A stretch of DNA of 32,205 nt from an uncultured Flavobacteriaceae bacterium (GCA_913061205.1 CAJXVL010000005.1:1-32205); one strand, 5' to 3'. Shown: positions 18,545 to 27,444, numbered from the stretch's first letter. Notes: a model not told the origin generated them from the sequence alone. A program made the numbers and translations.

Positions 18545-19187
18545 AACAAGCTTATTAAGTGTTTTTTCTTGGATGTTAATTTCATGTATGACCCTTCAGG
18601 CGCAAGAAGCTAAAACTTTATTAGACAAGGTTTCTACTAAAGTAAAGAGTTATGATAATATACATATCGAATTTAATTATACCCTAAACAATACTAGGGA
18701 AGATGTAAAACAAGACACCCGTGGTAATATTACATTAAAAGAGGAAAATTATGTGTTAAATATGCTCGGAGTAACTAGAATATTTGATGGCAAAAATATA
18801 TACACCATTGTTCCAGAAGATGAAGAAGTCACCATCTCAAGCTATAATAAAGATGAAAATAAAGGCATTTCCCCCTCTAAAATGCTTACTTTTTATGAGC
18901 AGGGATACAACTACAATATGGGGGCTCTAAAAAAGGTAAACGGAAGAAGAATTCAGTATATTAAACTAAGTCCTAAAAATTCAAATGCTGAAATAAAAGA
19001 TATTTTATTGGGCATCGATATGCAAAGCAATCATGTATATCAATTAATACAAACAGATGCTTCTGGCACCAGTTATACCATCACGGTAAATTCATTTAAA
19101 ACCAACCAATCCATATCACAAAATTTATTTGTTTTTGATGAAGAAAAGTACAAAAGCGATGGATACTATATAAATAAGTTGGATTAA
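18525..19187 (+). CDS. lolA: Outer membrane lipoprotein carrier protein LolA
   Basis: This 220-residue periplasmic carrier ferries lipoproteins from the inner membrane to the outer membrane. A signal peptide (about 1-26, ending LQAQ) is followed by the LolA-like half-barrel: LLDKVSTKVKSYDNIHIEFN, then YVLNMLGVTRIFDGKNIYTI, SPSKMLTFYEQGYN, and a C-terminal ITVNSFKTNQSISQNLFVFD strand. The first ATG overlaps the end of ftsK by 20 nt in another frame; ATG 18534 is an alternative that would shorten the overlap. It is followed by the permease gene after only 6 nt. FtsK-LolA-permease order recurs in flavobacteria, from memory. Confidence 0.9.
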   Translation: MNTMTIKTSLLSVFSWMLISCMTLQAQEAKTLLDKVSTKVKSYDNIHIEFNYTLNNTREDVKQDTRGNITLKEENYVLNMLGVTRIFDGKNIYTIVPEDEEVTISSYNKDENKGISPSKMLTFYEQGYNYNMGALKKVNGRRIQYIKLSPKNSNAEIKDILLGIDMQSNHVYQLIQTDASGTSYTITVNSFKTNQSISQNLFVFDEEKYKSDGYYINKLD

Positions 19188-19193
19188 GTATTC

Positions 19194-20666
19194 ATGAAAA
19201 CCTTAGATCGATATATCTTAACTACCTATTTGAAGACGTTTTTTAGCGTCTTCATTATTTTGATGTTTATTTTCGTACTTCAAAGTATCTGGTTATATAT
19301 TTCTGAACTTGCAGGTAGAGGGCTTGATCTAATTATTGTTCTTAAATTTCTTTGGTATGTTTCCCCTCGACTCATTCCTTTAGTCTTACCACTCACAATT
19401 TTAGTAACCTCATTGATGGTTTTTGGTAGTTTTTCTGAAAACTATGAATTTGCAGCCATGAAATCTACAGGGATTTCACTACAAAGAGCAATGAGGAGCT
19501 TAACCGTTTTTATCGTTTTTTTAAGTGCATTGGTGTTTTTCTTTGCAAATGATGTCATTCCGTATTCAGAATACAGGTGGCTAAACTTAAGGCGTAACAT
19601 TCAACAATTTAAGCCTTCAATGGCCATTGCCGAAGGTCAATTTAGTCAGGTAGGTGATGAGTTTAATATCAAAGTAAAAAAGAAAAGTGGTGAAAACGAT
19701 CAGTATTTAGAAGAGGTGGTCATTCATAAAAAAGATGCACAAAATTATAATAGAAATAGCACTGTGATCATAGCAAATCGTGGTGAACTAACTTCAGAAA
19801 TAGGTAGTAATACACTTTCTTTAGTTTTAAATGATGGAAATTATTATAGTGAAGTGTATTCAAAAGATCGAAAAAGAAAACTCCAAAAAGAATTTGTGAG
19901 AAGTTCTTTTGAAGAATACATCATTAATATTGACCTCACTGAATTCAACAATAAAGATATAGACAAGGAAAATAAATTAAACAATCAAAACATGTATAAT
20001 GTTAAGGAACTGAGAGCAGAAATTGATTCTCAATCTCAACGTTATACCAAAACTATAAAAGCGTTCTCTAACAGCATGTATTTTAGAACTGGAATCACTA
20101 AGTTTAAAAATAAAAATAATAAAAAAAAATTTCTGGAAAAGGATTCTATCTCTTTTAATAAGGACGACACCTTATTAACTATTTTTAATGCAAAACACCA
20201 AAAGGAAATAGTAAAAATGGCATTGAACAATATAAAGAGCTCTCTTCAAGCAGTTGATTCAAAAAATAAAGATTATGCCAATAAAGAAAAACAACTAAAT
20301 AAATACGAAATAGCCCTTCACGAAAAATATGCATTGGCGGTCACTTGCATTATTTTATTTTTTGTTGGCGCACCATTGGGAGCAATTATTAGAAAAGGAG
20401 GAATGGGATTGCCTTTGGTAGTCGCTATTGTTTTGTTTTTAACCTACCATTTCATTGGTATTTTTGCAAAAAACAGTGCAGAAGACGGCACCTTACAACC
20501 TTATATCGCCGCTTGGCTAAGCACCTTAATCATGTTACCTTTAGGTGTTTGGCTTACCTATAGAGCAACGACAGACCAAGGTATTTTTGACTTAGATGAC
20601 TTTGGAAATAGAATTAAAAAATTATTTAAGAAGAAGAACAACAAAGACATTCCAAAGAATACTTAG
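19194..20666 (+). CDS. LptF/LptG family permease
   Basis: This 490-residue YjgP/YjgQ-type membrane protein is the permease half of the LptB2FG transporter that extracts lipopolysaccharide from the inner membrane. The N-terminal membrane block (about 10-125) contains LDRYILTTYLKTFFSVFIIL, LPLTILVTSLMVFGSFSENY and EFAAMKSTGISLQRAM. A large periplasmic beta-jellyroll (about 130-275) follows. The last ~120 residues are three more helices (ALAVTCIILFFVGAPLGAIIRKGG...). A lysine- and asparagine-rich insertion at about 285-375 with coiled-coil character lies before the C-terminal helices. LptF and LptG cannot be separated from sequence alone. Co-transcription with lolA is likely, since the gap is 6 nt. 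Confidence 0.9.
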   Translation: MKTLDRYILTTYLKTFFSVFIILMFIFVLQSIWLYISELAGRGLDLIIVLKFLWYVSPRLIPLVLPLTILVTSLMVFGSFSENYEFAAMKSTGISLQRAMRSLTVFIVFLSALVFFFANDVIPYSEYRWLNLRRNIQQFKPSMAIAEGQFSQVGDEFNIKVKKKSGENDQYLEEVVIHKKDAQNYNRNSTVIIANRGELTSEIGSNTLSLVLNDGNYYSEVYSKDRKRKLQKEFVRSSFEEYIINIDLTEFNNKDIDKENKLNNQNMYNVKELRAEIDSQSQRYTKTIKAFSNSMYFRTGITKFKNKNNKKKFLEKDSISFNKDDTLLTIFNAKHQKEIVKMALNNIKSSLQAVDSKNKDYANKEKQLNKYEIALHEKYALAVTCIILFFVGAPLGAIIRKGGMGLPLVVAIVLFLTYHFIGIFAKNSAEDGTLQPYIAAWLSTLIMLPLGVWLTYRATTDQGIFDLDDFGNRIKKLFKKKNNKDIPKNT

Positions 20667-20672
20667 AATTAA

Positions 20673-20680
20673 TATCTTTG
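20673..20680 (+). promoter_or_regulatory. -7 element upstream of ribB
   Basis: TATCTTTG is a perfect TAnnTTTG, 42 nt before the ATG at 20723 and just after the permease stop. It suggests that ribB has its own promoter even though it follows the permease closely. Confidence 0.45.
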
Positions 20681-20722
20681 TCGAGTTAAATTTTAAAAAA
20701 TGAGTGCTAAAAAAGCGAAAAA

Positions 20723-21850
20723 ATGACAAAAATGAATACAATCCCTGAAGCTATTGATGCAATAAAACAAGGTAAAGTTGTTATTGTTGTTGATGATGAA
20801 AACAGGGAAAATGAAGGTGATTTTATCGCAGCTGCAGAAATGGTAAGCCCAGAAATGATCAATTTTATGGCAACCCATGGCAGGGGGCTTATTTGTGCTC
20901 CACTTACCGAGGAACGTTGTGAGCACTTAGGCTTAAACATGATGGTTAAAAACAATACCGTCTTGCACAATACCCAATTTACAGTTTCTGTAGATTTAAT
21001 CGGAAATGGATGTACTACTGGAATCTCAGTTCACGATCGTGCGAAAACAATTAAAGCATTGGTAGACGAGGACACCAAGATTCACGATTTAGGACGTCCT
21101 GGTCATATATTCCCCTTGAGAGCTAAAGAAGGTGGTGTATTAAGAAGAACTGGGCATACAGAAGCTTCTATCGATTTGGCGCGTCTTGCTGGATTAAAGC
21201 CTGCAGGAATTTTGGTGGAGATATTAAATGAAGATGGTACGATGGCTCGGCTACCAGAATTGATGAAAGTTGCTGAAAAATTTGATTTAAAATTAATTTC
21301 TATTGAAGATTTAGTAGCCTATCGCATGGAACATGATTCCTTAATCAATAAGAAGGAAGATTTTCAAATAAACACTAAATATGGAAGTTATCGATTAAGA
21401 GCATACCAACAAACAACGAACGACCAAGTTCATATAGCCTTAACAAAAGGACATTGGAAAAATGGAGAATCTATATTGGTTAAAGTAAACTCTACCTTAA
21501 TAAACAACGATATTTTAGGAACCTTAACCAACAATGCAGACAAAAAAATAGACGATATGTTTTCTGTTTTTAATAAAGAAGGTAAAGGTGCCATCGTATT
21601 TATTAATCAACAAAGTCATACCGTCAACTTACTTTCAAGATTAAAAATTTTAAAAGAAGCACAAACAGATACAGCAATCGCAAAAGCTCCAAGAATAGTG
21701 ATGGACTCTAAAGATTTTGGAATTGGCGCTCAAATACTTCATGACATAGGAATACACAAAATCCGATTGGTTTCCAATTCAAAAAATACTAAGAAACGAG
21801 TTGGAATGATTGGTTACGGTTTAGAAATTACAGATTACGTTAATTATTAA
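20723..21850 (+). CDS. ribB: 3,4-dihydroxy-2-butanone-4-phosphate synthase with degenerate GTP cyclohydrolase II-like domain
   Basis: The N-terminal ~200 residues are an intact RibB, which makes 3,4-dihydroxy-2-butanone 4-phosphate from ribulose 5-phosphate for riboflavin synthesis. Motifs are DDENRENEGDFIAAAE, HGRGLICAPL, TTGISVHDRAKTI and GRPGHIFPLRAKEGGV followed by RRTGHTEASIDLARLAGL. The C-terminal ~165 residues are collinear with GTP cyclohydrolase II (YGSYRLRAYQQ, ILVKV, DFGIGAQILHDIGIHKIRLVSNS). However, the zinc and catalytic segments HSECLTGD and RCDCG are replaced by NSTLINND and NNADK. The tail is therefore predicted to lack RibA activity, and a separate RibA must exist elsewhere. 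The 375-residue length is slightly short for RibBA. Function of the tail is unknown; dimerisation or regulation is a guess. Confidence 0.9.
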   Translation: MTKMNTIPEAIDAIKQGKVVIVVDDENRENEGDFIAAAEMVSPEMINFMATHGRGLICAPLTEERCEHLGLNMMVKNNTVLHNTQFTVSVDLIGNGCTTGISVHDRAKTIKALVDEDTKIHDLGRPGHIFPLRAKEGGVLRRTGHTEASIDLARLAGLKPAGILVEILNEDGTMARLPELMKVAEKFDLKLISIEDLVAYRMEHDSLINKKEDFQINTKYGSYRLRAYQQTTNDQVHIALTKGHWKNGESILVKVNSTLINNDILGTLTNNADKKIDDMFSVFNKEGKGAIVFINQQSHTVNLLSRLKILKEAQTDTAIAKAPRIVMDSKDFGIGAQILHDIGIHKIRLVSNSKNTKKRVGMIGYGLEITDYVNY

Positions 21851-21873
21851 AACGGTTTTTATTTAAATAACAT

Positions 21874-21908
21874 AAAAAAAGTCCATTCAATTGAATGGAC
21901 TTTTTTTT
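21874..21908. terminator. Perfectly palindromic bidirectional terminator
   Basis: GTCCATTCAA joined directly to TTGAATGGAC (21881-21900) forms a perfect palindrome flanked by seven A and eight T residues. It separates convergent ribB and the aminotransferase gene and should stop transcription from both sides. Confidence 0.9.
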
Positions 21909-21927
21909 ATAATAAACAATTTATAGG

Positions 21928-23121
21928 TTATAAAACAGAAGCAATCGCTGCTTTCATTTTTTCTGCTCTTACTTTTACTTCTTCTTCCGTCCAGCCTATT
22001 TTCACTAAAGAGGAAATGGTTTTGCCCATAATAGCGTCACTCTTAGAAAAATCAGTACCATTTAATTTTTCTAAATGATTTCTAATGCCATCACTAACGG
22101 CTCCTAAAGTTTTAATAGTTCGCAAGTGTTCCCAACCATTAATATAATGCCAGTTATTGGTATACCAATAAAAATTAGCTTCAACTCCCTGATCAGCCAT
22201 AGCCTTATGTGCTTTTTTAGCTAGTTCCTCATTTGGTAAAAAGAAATTTACAAAAGAATAATTTTCTTCTCCACCTTCTGGAACCTCTCTAAAAGTAATT
22301 CCTTCAAGTGTAGACAAGGCATTTCTAATAATGGTATAATTTCTTTTTTGGATTGCTAAAATAGTATCAAACTTTCCCAATTGACCTAAACCAACTGCAG
22401 CGTGCAATTCAGAGATGCGGTAATTATATCCCATCACTGGATGCGTTTCTGCTCCACGATCATTTCCGATGTGGTCATGACCATGATCTTGATATACATC
22501 AGCATTTGTATAATATTTTTTATTATTGGTAATTACAGCTCCCCCTTCTCCACAGGTAATGGTCTTCACAAAATCGAAAGAAAAACAACCTAAATCGCCA
22601 TAGCTTCCTAAGGCTTTTCCTTTATAGGTTCCTCCAATTGCTTGACAAGCATCTTCTAATAAAAGTAAATCATGTTTGTTACAAATGGCTTGTAATGCAT
22701 CTAGGTTCGCCATAGACCCGCACATATGAACCGGCATCACACAACGTGTTTTAGAGGTTACTGCAGCGGCTACCGCTGCTGGATCTAATGTTAAGGTAGC
22801 GTCTATATCTACTAAAACTGGTATTGCTCCTATGGCTAAAATAGATTCAAAACTAGCTACAAAAGTAAAACAAGGCATAATTACTTCATCCCCTGCTCCT
22901 ATTCCTGCAGCAGCTAAAGCAACCGTTAACGCAGCGGTACCATTAGAAACCAATTGACAATAATCCACACCCATTTTATGAGCAAACCCTGTTTCAAATT
23001 CTTTTGCTTTCCAATGATTGTTTCTCATTCCATCGAAACCATAACGCATTAAAACTCCGCTTTCTAAAACGTCATTTACTTGTTTGCGTTCTTCGTCTCC
23101 AAATATTTCAAATCCAGGCAT
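21928..23121 (-). CDS. DegT/DnrJ/EryC1/StrS aminotransferase, KdnA-like
   Basis: This 397-residue PLP-dependent sugar aminotransferase has its Schiff-base lysine predicted as Lys186 in SFDFVKTITCGEGGAV. LLLEDACQAIGG, DHGHDHIGNDRGAETHP, GYNYRISELHAAVGLGQL and FYWYTNNWHYINGWEHL follow. From memory these last blocks and the N-terminal MPGFEIFG closely resemble Shewanella KdnA. That enzyme makes 8-amino-3,8-dideoxy-D-manno-octulosonate (Kdo8N), a variant core sugar of lipopolysaccharide that replaces Kdo. The oxidase partner KdnB is not in this window, so the specific function is inferred; another nucleotide-sugar aminotransferase is possible. A -7 element TATCTTTG (minus, 23176-23183) lies 54 nt upstream of the ATG. 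Confidence 0.85.
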   Translation of the reverse strand: MPGFEIFGDEERKQVNDVLESGVLMRYGFDGMRNNHWKAKEFETGFAHKMGVDYCQLVSNGTAALTVALAAAGIGAGDEVIMPCFTFVASFESILAIGAIPVLVDIDATLTLDPAAVAAAVTSKTRCVMPVHMCGSMANLDALQAICNKHDLLLLEDACQAIGGTYKGKALGSYGDLGCFSFDFVKTITCGEGGAVITNNKKYYTNADVYQDHGHDHIGNDRGAETHPVMGYNYRISELHAAVGLGQLGKFDTILAIQKRNYTIIRNALSTLEGITFREVPEGGEENYSFVNFFLPNEELAKKAHKAMADQGVEANFYWYTNNWHYINGWEHLRTIKTLGAVSDGIRNHLEKLNGTDFSKSDAIMGKTISSLVKIGWTEEEVKVRAEKMKAAIASVL

Positions 23122-23175
23122 ATTATATTATTATTAATTAATTTTTCTTTTAAACATTATTTTAAAACAACCCTA

Positions 23176-23183
23176 CAAAGATA
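23176..23183 (-). promoter_or_regulatory. -7 element upstream of the KdnA-like gene
   Basis: The minus strand reads TATCTTTG, a perfect TAnnTTTG, in the 97-bp gap between the nitroreductase and aminotransferase genes. It implies separate transcription of the aminotransferase. Confidence 0.45.
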
Positions 23184-23218
23184 GTAGTTGCGTTTTAAAA
23201 ACAGGAACGCAATTAAAA

Positions 23219-23857
23219 TTATTCTATATCAATTACGAGCTCATCAACCCCTCTTCGTACTTTTTTAAATTCTGAAAACACATCATCTTTAGCTCTATGA
23301 CCAACTGCCATGACTAATACAGCACTCAATCCTTTTTCTGAGAGCGCGAAGTATTCGTCATATTTATCAGGTGAAAACCCTTCAATAGGGCAAGAGTCTA
23401 CTTTTTCTATAGCACATACTGTTAATAAATTACCCAATACCAAATAGGCTTGTTTGGTGGCCCAAGACTTGATTTCTTCTGTTGTCTTTTTAGAAAAATC
23501 ATCAATTAAAAAATCTTCAAAAGAACTCAATATTTCCCGTGGAGTATTTCTTGTTTTTTCAATTAAATCAAAATATTTTTTTATAAAAGCGGTATCTACT
23601 TTATTTTCGATACACACAATAAAAATATGGGAAGCATTTCCAATTTGTCCTTGATTAAATGAGAGTGGAACTAGGTCTTTGATAACATCAGGATTGCTAA
23701 CTACTAATAATTTAAGAGGTTGCAATCCATAAGAAGTTGCTGTTAAATTAAATGCTTCTTTAAGCGTTTCTATGGTATCGGAAGAAACTTTTTTTGTTTC
23801 ATCGAATTTTTTGGTGGCATAACGCCATTTTAATTGTTCCAAGATATGTATTGCCAT
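23219..23857 (-). CDS. Nitroreductase family NAD(P)H-dependent oxidoreductase (NfsB-like)
   Basis: This 212-residue FMN enzyme belongs to the nitroreductase fold. LKWRYATKKFD near the N terminus and SYGLQPLKLLVVSNPDV match the FMN-binding region. CPIEGFSPDKYDEYFAL, followed by LVMAVGHRAKDD, matches the C-terminal part. Members reduce nitroaromatics, quinones or dihydropteridines with NAD(P)H; the natural substrate cannot be told from sequence. The frame opens at TTG 23860, but the ATG immediately after it (23857) is the sensible start. A -7 element on the minus strand at 23878-23885 lies 20 nt upstream. Confidence 0.9.
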   Translation of the reverse strand: MAIHILEQLKWRYATKKFDETKKVSSDTIETLKEAFNLTATSYGLQPLKLLVVSNPDVIKDLVPLSFNQGQIGNASHIFIVCIENKVDTAFIKKYFDLIEKTRNTPREILSSFEDFLIDDFSKKTTEEIKSWATKQAYLVLGNLLTVCAIEKVDSCPIEGFSPDKYDEYFALSEKGLSAVLVMAVGHRAKDDVFSEFKKVRRGVDELVIDIE

Positions 23858-23877
23858 CAATGTTTAATTTGTGAGCA

Positions 23878-23885
23878 CAAAAATA
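23878..23885 (-). promoter_or_regulatory. -7 element upstream of the nitroreductase gene
   Basis: The minus strand reads TATTTTTG, a perfect TAnnTTTG, 20 nt before ATG 23857. No convincing -33 element is seen. Confidence 0.4.
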
Positions 23886-24069
23886 AGCATTGTAACATAC
23901 AGAGCCAATGAAATAATGAAATAATGAGGAATGAGGTCCTATTTTTGCTAATCGAAATAAAACCTTTAAGAAATGATAGGTTTTTTTACACACCATATTC
24001 AAAAAATAAACTGCACTAAAACTGCTAATTTTATTATATTTATAGCATATTTACAGAATACAATCCTAT

Positions 24070-25269
24070 ATGAAAACAAAGCTATCCAGCCCAATCTATG
24101 CAACAGTTGCTGGATTTTGTTTATTTGCCATCTCCATGTGTCTTGCTCGCATCGCCTACGGCCCCTTAATACCATCGATGATCAACACCGATTGGGTCAG
24201 CAAAGCGGAGGCGGGTTATCTTGGAGCCTTTAATGGACTCGGATATATCATCGGTTGCCTAATGGCACTTTGGTTACCTCAGATAACAGGAATCCGTTTG
24301 TTAATGCGAAGCTCATTGTTCCTTGCGGTCATTGGTGTTGGCATGTGTTTTTGGAATCTAGGTTTTGCTTGGCTATCACTGGGTCGATTTTTATCAGGCT
24401 CTGCTGCCGCTATTATGGTGATACATACCACTGCATTAATAGTAAGAAGTTTTAGTGAAAAGTCAAAAGAAAAATTACTTGGATTTGCCATTAGCGGTGG
24501 TGGTATCACCATCGTTATCATTAGTTTGTCTTTGCCTTACTTTGTTAAAAATGGGCCGAGTGATGGTTGGCTTTTAGAAGCGATACTTACACTTATTGTT
24601 GCTTTAGTTGCTTGGCCTTTTATTTCGACAGCACCTAATCAACGTCAGCCAACTAAGGATGCAATCAAACCCTTGGAGTCTAGGCGAGGGCGTTTGGTCT
24701 TGATAACAGGGATTTCATATATGTTGATGAGTATTAGCATTTTACCACATACCTTATTTATGACGGACTATATACATCGCGATTTGGGACTCAGTGTGGG
24801 CGATAGTAGTTCGCTCTTTGCTATTCTAGGACTGGGTTGTGCATTCGGAGCAATTTTTGTTGGTATGTTAACCCGTTTATTCGGTACTCGCATGAGTTTG
24901 TTTATTAGCTATGTGCTAGGACTCTCTGCCATTGCAATAGTTCTTATATTTGATTCAGTAATCATTGTCGCCAGTTCATCTTTCCTAATTGGTATGTCTT
25001 TTTTCGGTGCTGCTGCACTATCATCCATCCGTACCCTTGAAATAGTAGGATTGTCTCGGCATGCTCACTTTTGGGGCTTTATGGCACTTGGTTGGGGTTT
25101 GGGTATTGGAGGCGGAAGCTACGCAATGTCTCTATTATTATCGCTTGGCTTTAATTATATAGATCTCTTTAAAACAGCACAAGTTATCATAATCATTTCA
25201 TTAGGGCTCATTCTTTTTTCCTGGTGGCGCTATAGCGATGTGGAGGATTTTGATGCGATAAAAAAATAA
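24070..25269 (+). CDS. YbfB/YjiJ family MFS transporter
   Basis: This 399-residue major facilitator has about 12 hydrophobic segments. The N-terminal CLARIAYGPLIPSMINTDW motif and AEAGYLGAFNGLGYIIGCL are hallmarks of the YbfB/YjiJ group, whose substrates are mostly unknown (drug or metabolite efflux is usually presumed). The reading frame is intact. Base composition differs strongly from the neighbours: 24121-24180 and 24181-24240 contain 30 and 31 G+C of 60, whereas flanking flavobacterial genes are far more AT-rich. Codons such as CTC, CGC and GCC are common here. I infer acquisition from a less AT-rich donor, perhaps a gammaproteobacterium. It lies alone between convergent and divergent neighbours with no mobile-element remnants seen. 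Confidence 0.85.
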   Translation: MKTKLSSPIYATVAGFCLFAISMCLARIAYGPLIPSMINTDWVSKAEAGYLGAFNGLGYIIGCLMALWLPQITGIRLLMRSSLFLAVIGVGMCFWNLGFAWLSLGRFLSGSAAAIMVIHTTALIVRSFSEKSKEKLLGFAISGGGITIVIISLSLPYFVKNGPSDGWLLEAILTLIVALVAWPFISTAPNQRQPTKDAIKPLESRRGRLVLITGISYMLMSISILPHTLFMTDYIHRDLGLSVGDSSSLFAILGLGCAFGAIFVGMLTRLFGTRMSLFISYVLGLSAIAIVLIFDSVIIVASSSFLIGMSFFGAAALSSIRTLEIVGLSRHAHFWGFMALGWGLGIGGGSYAMSLLLSLGFNYIDLFKTAQVIIIISLGLILFSWWRYSDVEDFDAIKK

Positions 25270-25315
25270 GACAATAAGAGACTATTCTTGTTAAAGTTCA
25301 AAAAGCCATGGATTT

Positions 25316-26341
25316 TTAATAGTATTTTTTCTTTAACCAAAACGCAACCTTAACCAATAGTATTAAAGCGGGTACTTCCACCAATGGCCCTATAACTCCA
25401 GCAAAAGCTTGGCCCGAGTTTAAACCAAATATCGCGATAGAAACCGCAATGGCCAATTCAAAATTATTACCTGCAGCTGTAAAAGAAATTGCAGCATTTT
25501 TATCATAACTTGCTCCTAGTGCTTTGCTGGCAAAAAAGCTGATAAAAAACATACTGATAAAATAGATCAGTAAAGGAATGGCAATTAATACTACATCCAT
25601 TGGTATTTCAACAATTAGCGCTCCCTTTAATGAAAACATAATTACAATGGTAAACAACAAGGCAATTAAGGTCAATGGAGAAATAGCAGGTATAAATTTA
25701 TTCGCATACCAATCTGCTCCTTTTAGTTTTACTAAAATTAAACGGCTTAAAATGCCTAATAAAAATGGAATCCCTAAATAAATAGCGACACTTTCTGCAA
25801 TAACTCCAATAGAAATATCAACAATAGCGCCTTCAAAGCCAAAATAAGGAGGTAAAACAGTTATAAATAACCAGGCATAAAAACCATAAGCAAAGACTTG
25901 GAAAATACTATTTAAAGCGACCAAACCAGCACCATACTCGGCACTTCCTTCAGCTAAATCATTCCAAACCAGAACCATAGCAATACATCGAGCCAATCCA
26001 ATTAATATCAAGCCCACCATATAAGCTGGATGATCTTGTAAAAATGTAATGGCAAGTACAAACATTAAAACAGGACCAACAATCCAATTTAAAACCAAGG
26101 AAATAGAAAGCACCTTTACATTTTTAAATACCTTAGGCAGTAGTGCATAATTTACTTTTGCCAAAGGCGGATACATCATTAGAATTAAACCTATAGCGAT
26201 CGGAATATTGGTGGTTCCGCTATTAAAAGTGTCTAGAAATTCAGGAAAGGTGGGGACCAGGTATCCGATTCCGATTCCTAAAGCCATCGCTATAAAAATC
26301 CATAGGGTTAAATTACTATCTAAAAAACTTAATTTTTTCAT
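25316..26341 (-). CDS. acr3: ACR3 family arsenite efflux transporter
   Basis: This 341-residue, ten-helix inner-membrane carrier exports arsenite, As(III). The conserved cysteine essential in ACR3 proteins is Cys119 in [15 protein letters not shown], and the conserved acidic residue of the ninth helix is Glu295 in [12 protein letters not shown]. Length and both motifs are typical of ACR3 and exclude the unrelated ArsB type. It is the last gene of the arsR-DUF6428-arsC-acr3 operon, starting 7 nt after the arsenate reductase stop. Arsenite produced by that reductase would be its substrate. Expression should follow the ArsR operator at 27802-27835. Confidence 0.95.
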   Translation of the reverse strand: MKKLSFLDSNLTLWIFIAMALGIGIGYLVPTFPEFLDTFNSGTTNIPIAIGLILMMYPPLAKVNYALLPKVFKNVKVLSISLVLNWIVGPVLMFVLAITFLQDHPAYMVGLILIGLARCIAMVLVWNDLAEGSAEYGAGLVALNSIFQVFAYGFYAWLFITVLPPYFGFEGAIVDISIGVIAESVAIYLGIPFLLGILSRLILVKLKGADWYANKFIPAISPLTLIALLFTIVIMFSLKGALIVEIPMDVVLIAIPLLIYFISMFFISFFASKALGASYDKNAAISFTAAGNNFELAIAVSIAIFGLNSGQAFAGVIGPLVEVPALILLVKVAFWLKKKYY

Positions 26342-26348
26342 ATTTTTT

Positions 26349-26963
26349 CTATTTGTTTATTGCAGAAAAAACATGATACATTTCGCACGCAATTTGAAGA
26401 CTGCACGCTGCATACATTGCTGCTTCTCGGGAGCTATTATCGTATTTTTTTGGATCTTCATAGCTCATTAATATTCTTTTTTCAGCACCAACAATCATGG
26501 GACAATTTTCATCTGCATGTGAACAGGTCATAATGGCTGCAAAATTTGAACTTGGATTAAAAAGAGCATCGTATTTTTTAGAGAATGCAACAATCGCGGG
26601 TTCAGTATCTGAAAAAAGGATTTGATAATGTGGATTTGTTCCTGCACTGGTGATTTCAAATTCAAAACCCTGTCCTTCTAATGTTTCTTTAACGCTAGGA
26701 AATAAAGCGGTCGCTTCGGTACCGCCTGAAAAACAAAACAAGGAATCAATATTAAAATAGCAAGCCATTGTTTGTGCCCAAATTTGAGTGAAATGACTTC
26801 TGCGAGAATTATGAGTGCAAATAAAATTTAGGTTAACTCGCGCTCCTAAAGCTACTTTATATTGTAAATAGTCGATGAATTCTTGAAGTGTAGCTTTTCG
26901 TTCTTCGTCGATGGAATTTACTGCTAAGTCTTGAATCGTTTCGTTGATTTTTTTTAATACCAT
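26349..26963 (-). CDS. Low-molecular-weight tyrosine phosphatase-type arsenate reductase
   Basis: This 204-residue protein has an LMW-PTP fold. The phosphate-binding loop C-X5-R is Cys49 in [11 protein letters not shown], and a second pair, Cys147 and Cys154 ([12 protein letters not shown]), lies where thioredoxin-linked ArsC enzymes hold their relay cysteines. The late EDPKKYD segment resembles the general-acid Asp-Pro of the family. It should reduce arsenate to arsenite via a cysteine cascade. An N-terminal ~40-residue helical extension makes it longer than the classic 130-140 residue ArsC; annotation as protein-tyrosine-phosphatase is the alternative. The frame extends to GTG 26999, overlapping DUF6428, but ATG 26963 leaves a clean 10-nt gap and is preferred. 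Confidence 0.88.
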   Translation of the reverse strand: MVLKKINETIQDLAVNSIDEERKATLQEFIDYLQYKVALGARVNLNFICTHNSRRSHFTQIWAQTMACYFNIDSLFCFSGGTEATALFPSVKETLEGQGFEFEITSAGTNPHYQILFSDTEPAIVAFSKKYDALFNPSSNFAAIMTCSHADENCPMIVGAEKRILMSYEDPKKYDNSSREAAMYAACSLQIACEMYHVFSAINK

Positions 26964-26973
26964 TTTTAAGCTT

Positions 26974-27444
26974 TTAACAACAACCAGAAGCTGGATCACA
27001 AGAAGATACTGGGACTTCTATCGCTGACAAAGCTTCCTTTTGTTTCTCTTCAGGGATTCCACAATTATCTTTGGCCAAACAATCCGTTTGTGTATTCATT
27101 AATAAAAAGTTAGTACCGTCAAAGTCCAATCCATATTTACCGATGGTAGCTCCTTGATATTCTACTTCAATTTCTAAATCTCCAATTCCCAATATTTTTT
27201 CTGAAAGTGCGATGATTTCAATTAATTTTTCAGGATGTAAACGGTGGTCGTAATCATTGGCATTCCAAAGTTGAAAATTTGCAACTTCTTCATGTCTTAA
27301 GGTACCTCCACAATCAATAAAGTTTTTTGTTACTTTACCGACTTCAGTGACATGAAAATGATCGGGTACCAAGGAACCATCTGGTAATTGGAAGCCTATT
27401 TTTTTTGTGTTTTTTAAGTGATTTTTTATTTCTGAAAGGGTCAT
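26974..27444 (-). CDS. DUF6428 family protein of the arsenic operon
   Basis: This 156-residue soluble protein resembles the DUF6428 family found in Bacteroidota ars operons (from memory). IGFQLPDGSLVPDHFHVTEV, KNFIDCGGTLRHEE and FQLWNANDYDHRLHPEKL are its conserved blocks. Its biochemical function is unknown to me. Cysteines are notable: CLAKDNC in the second half and a CDPASGCC tail. Clustered and vicinal thiols are what As(III) binds, so an arsenite-binding or handover role is a reasonable inference. It lies between arsR (24-nt gap) and the arsenate reductase (10-nt gap) on one transcript. Confidence 0.85.
   Translation of the reverse strand: MTLSEIKNHLKNTKKIGFQLPDGSLVPDHFHVTEVGKVTKNFIDCGGTLRHEEVANFQLWNANDYDHRLHPEKLIEIIALSEKILGIGDLEIEVEYQGATIGKYGLDFDGTNFLLMNTQTDCLAKDNCGIPEEKQKEALSAIEVPVSSCDPASGCC

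Noticed and set aside
23973-24233. 86-codon plus-strand frame overlapping the start of the MFS gene
   Set aside because: It runs out of frame through the conserved MFS N terminus, and its sequence is low-complexity AT-derived until it enters the MFS DNA.
25270-25315. Short inverted repeat between the MFS and acr3 genes as terminator
   Set aside because: The stem is only about four pairs with no adjacent T-run.
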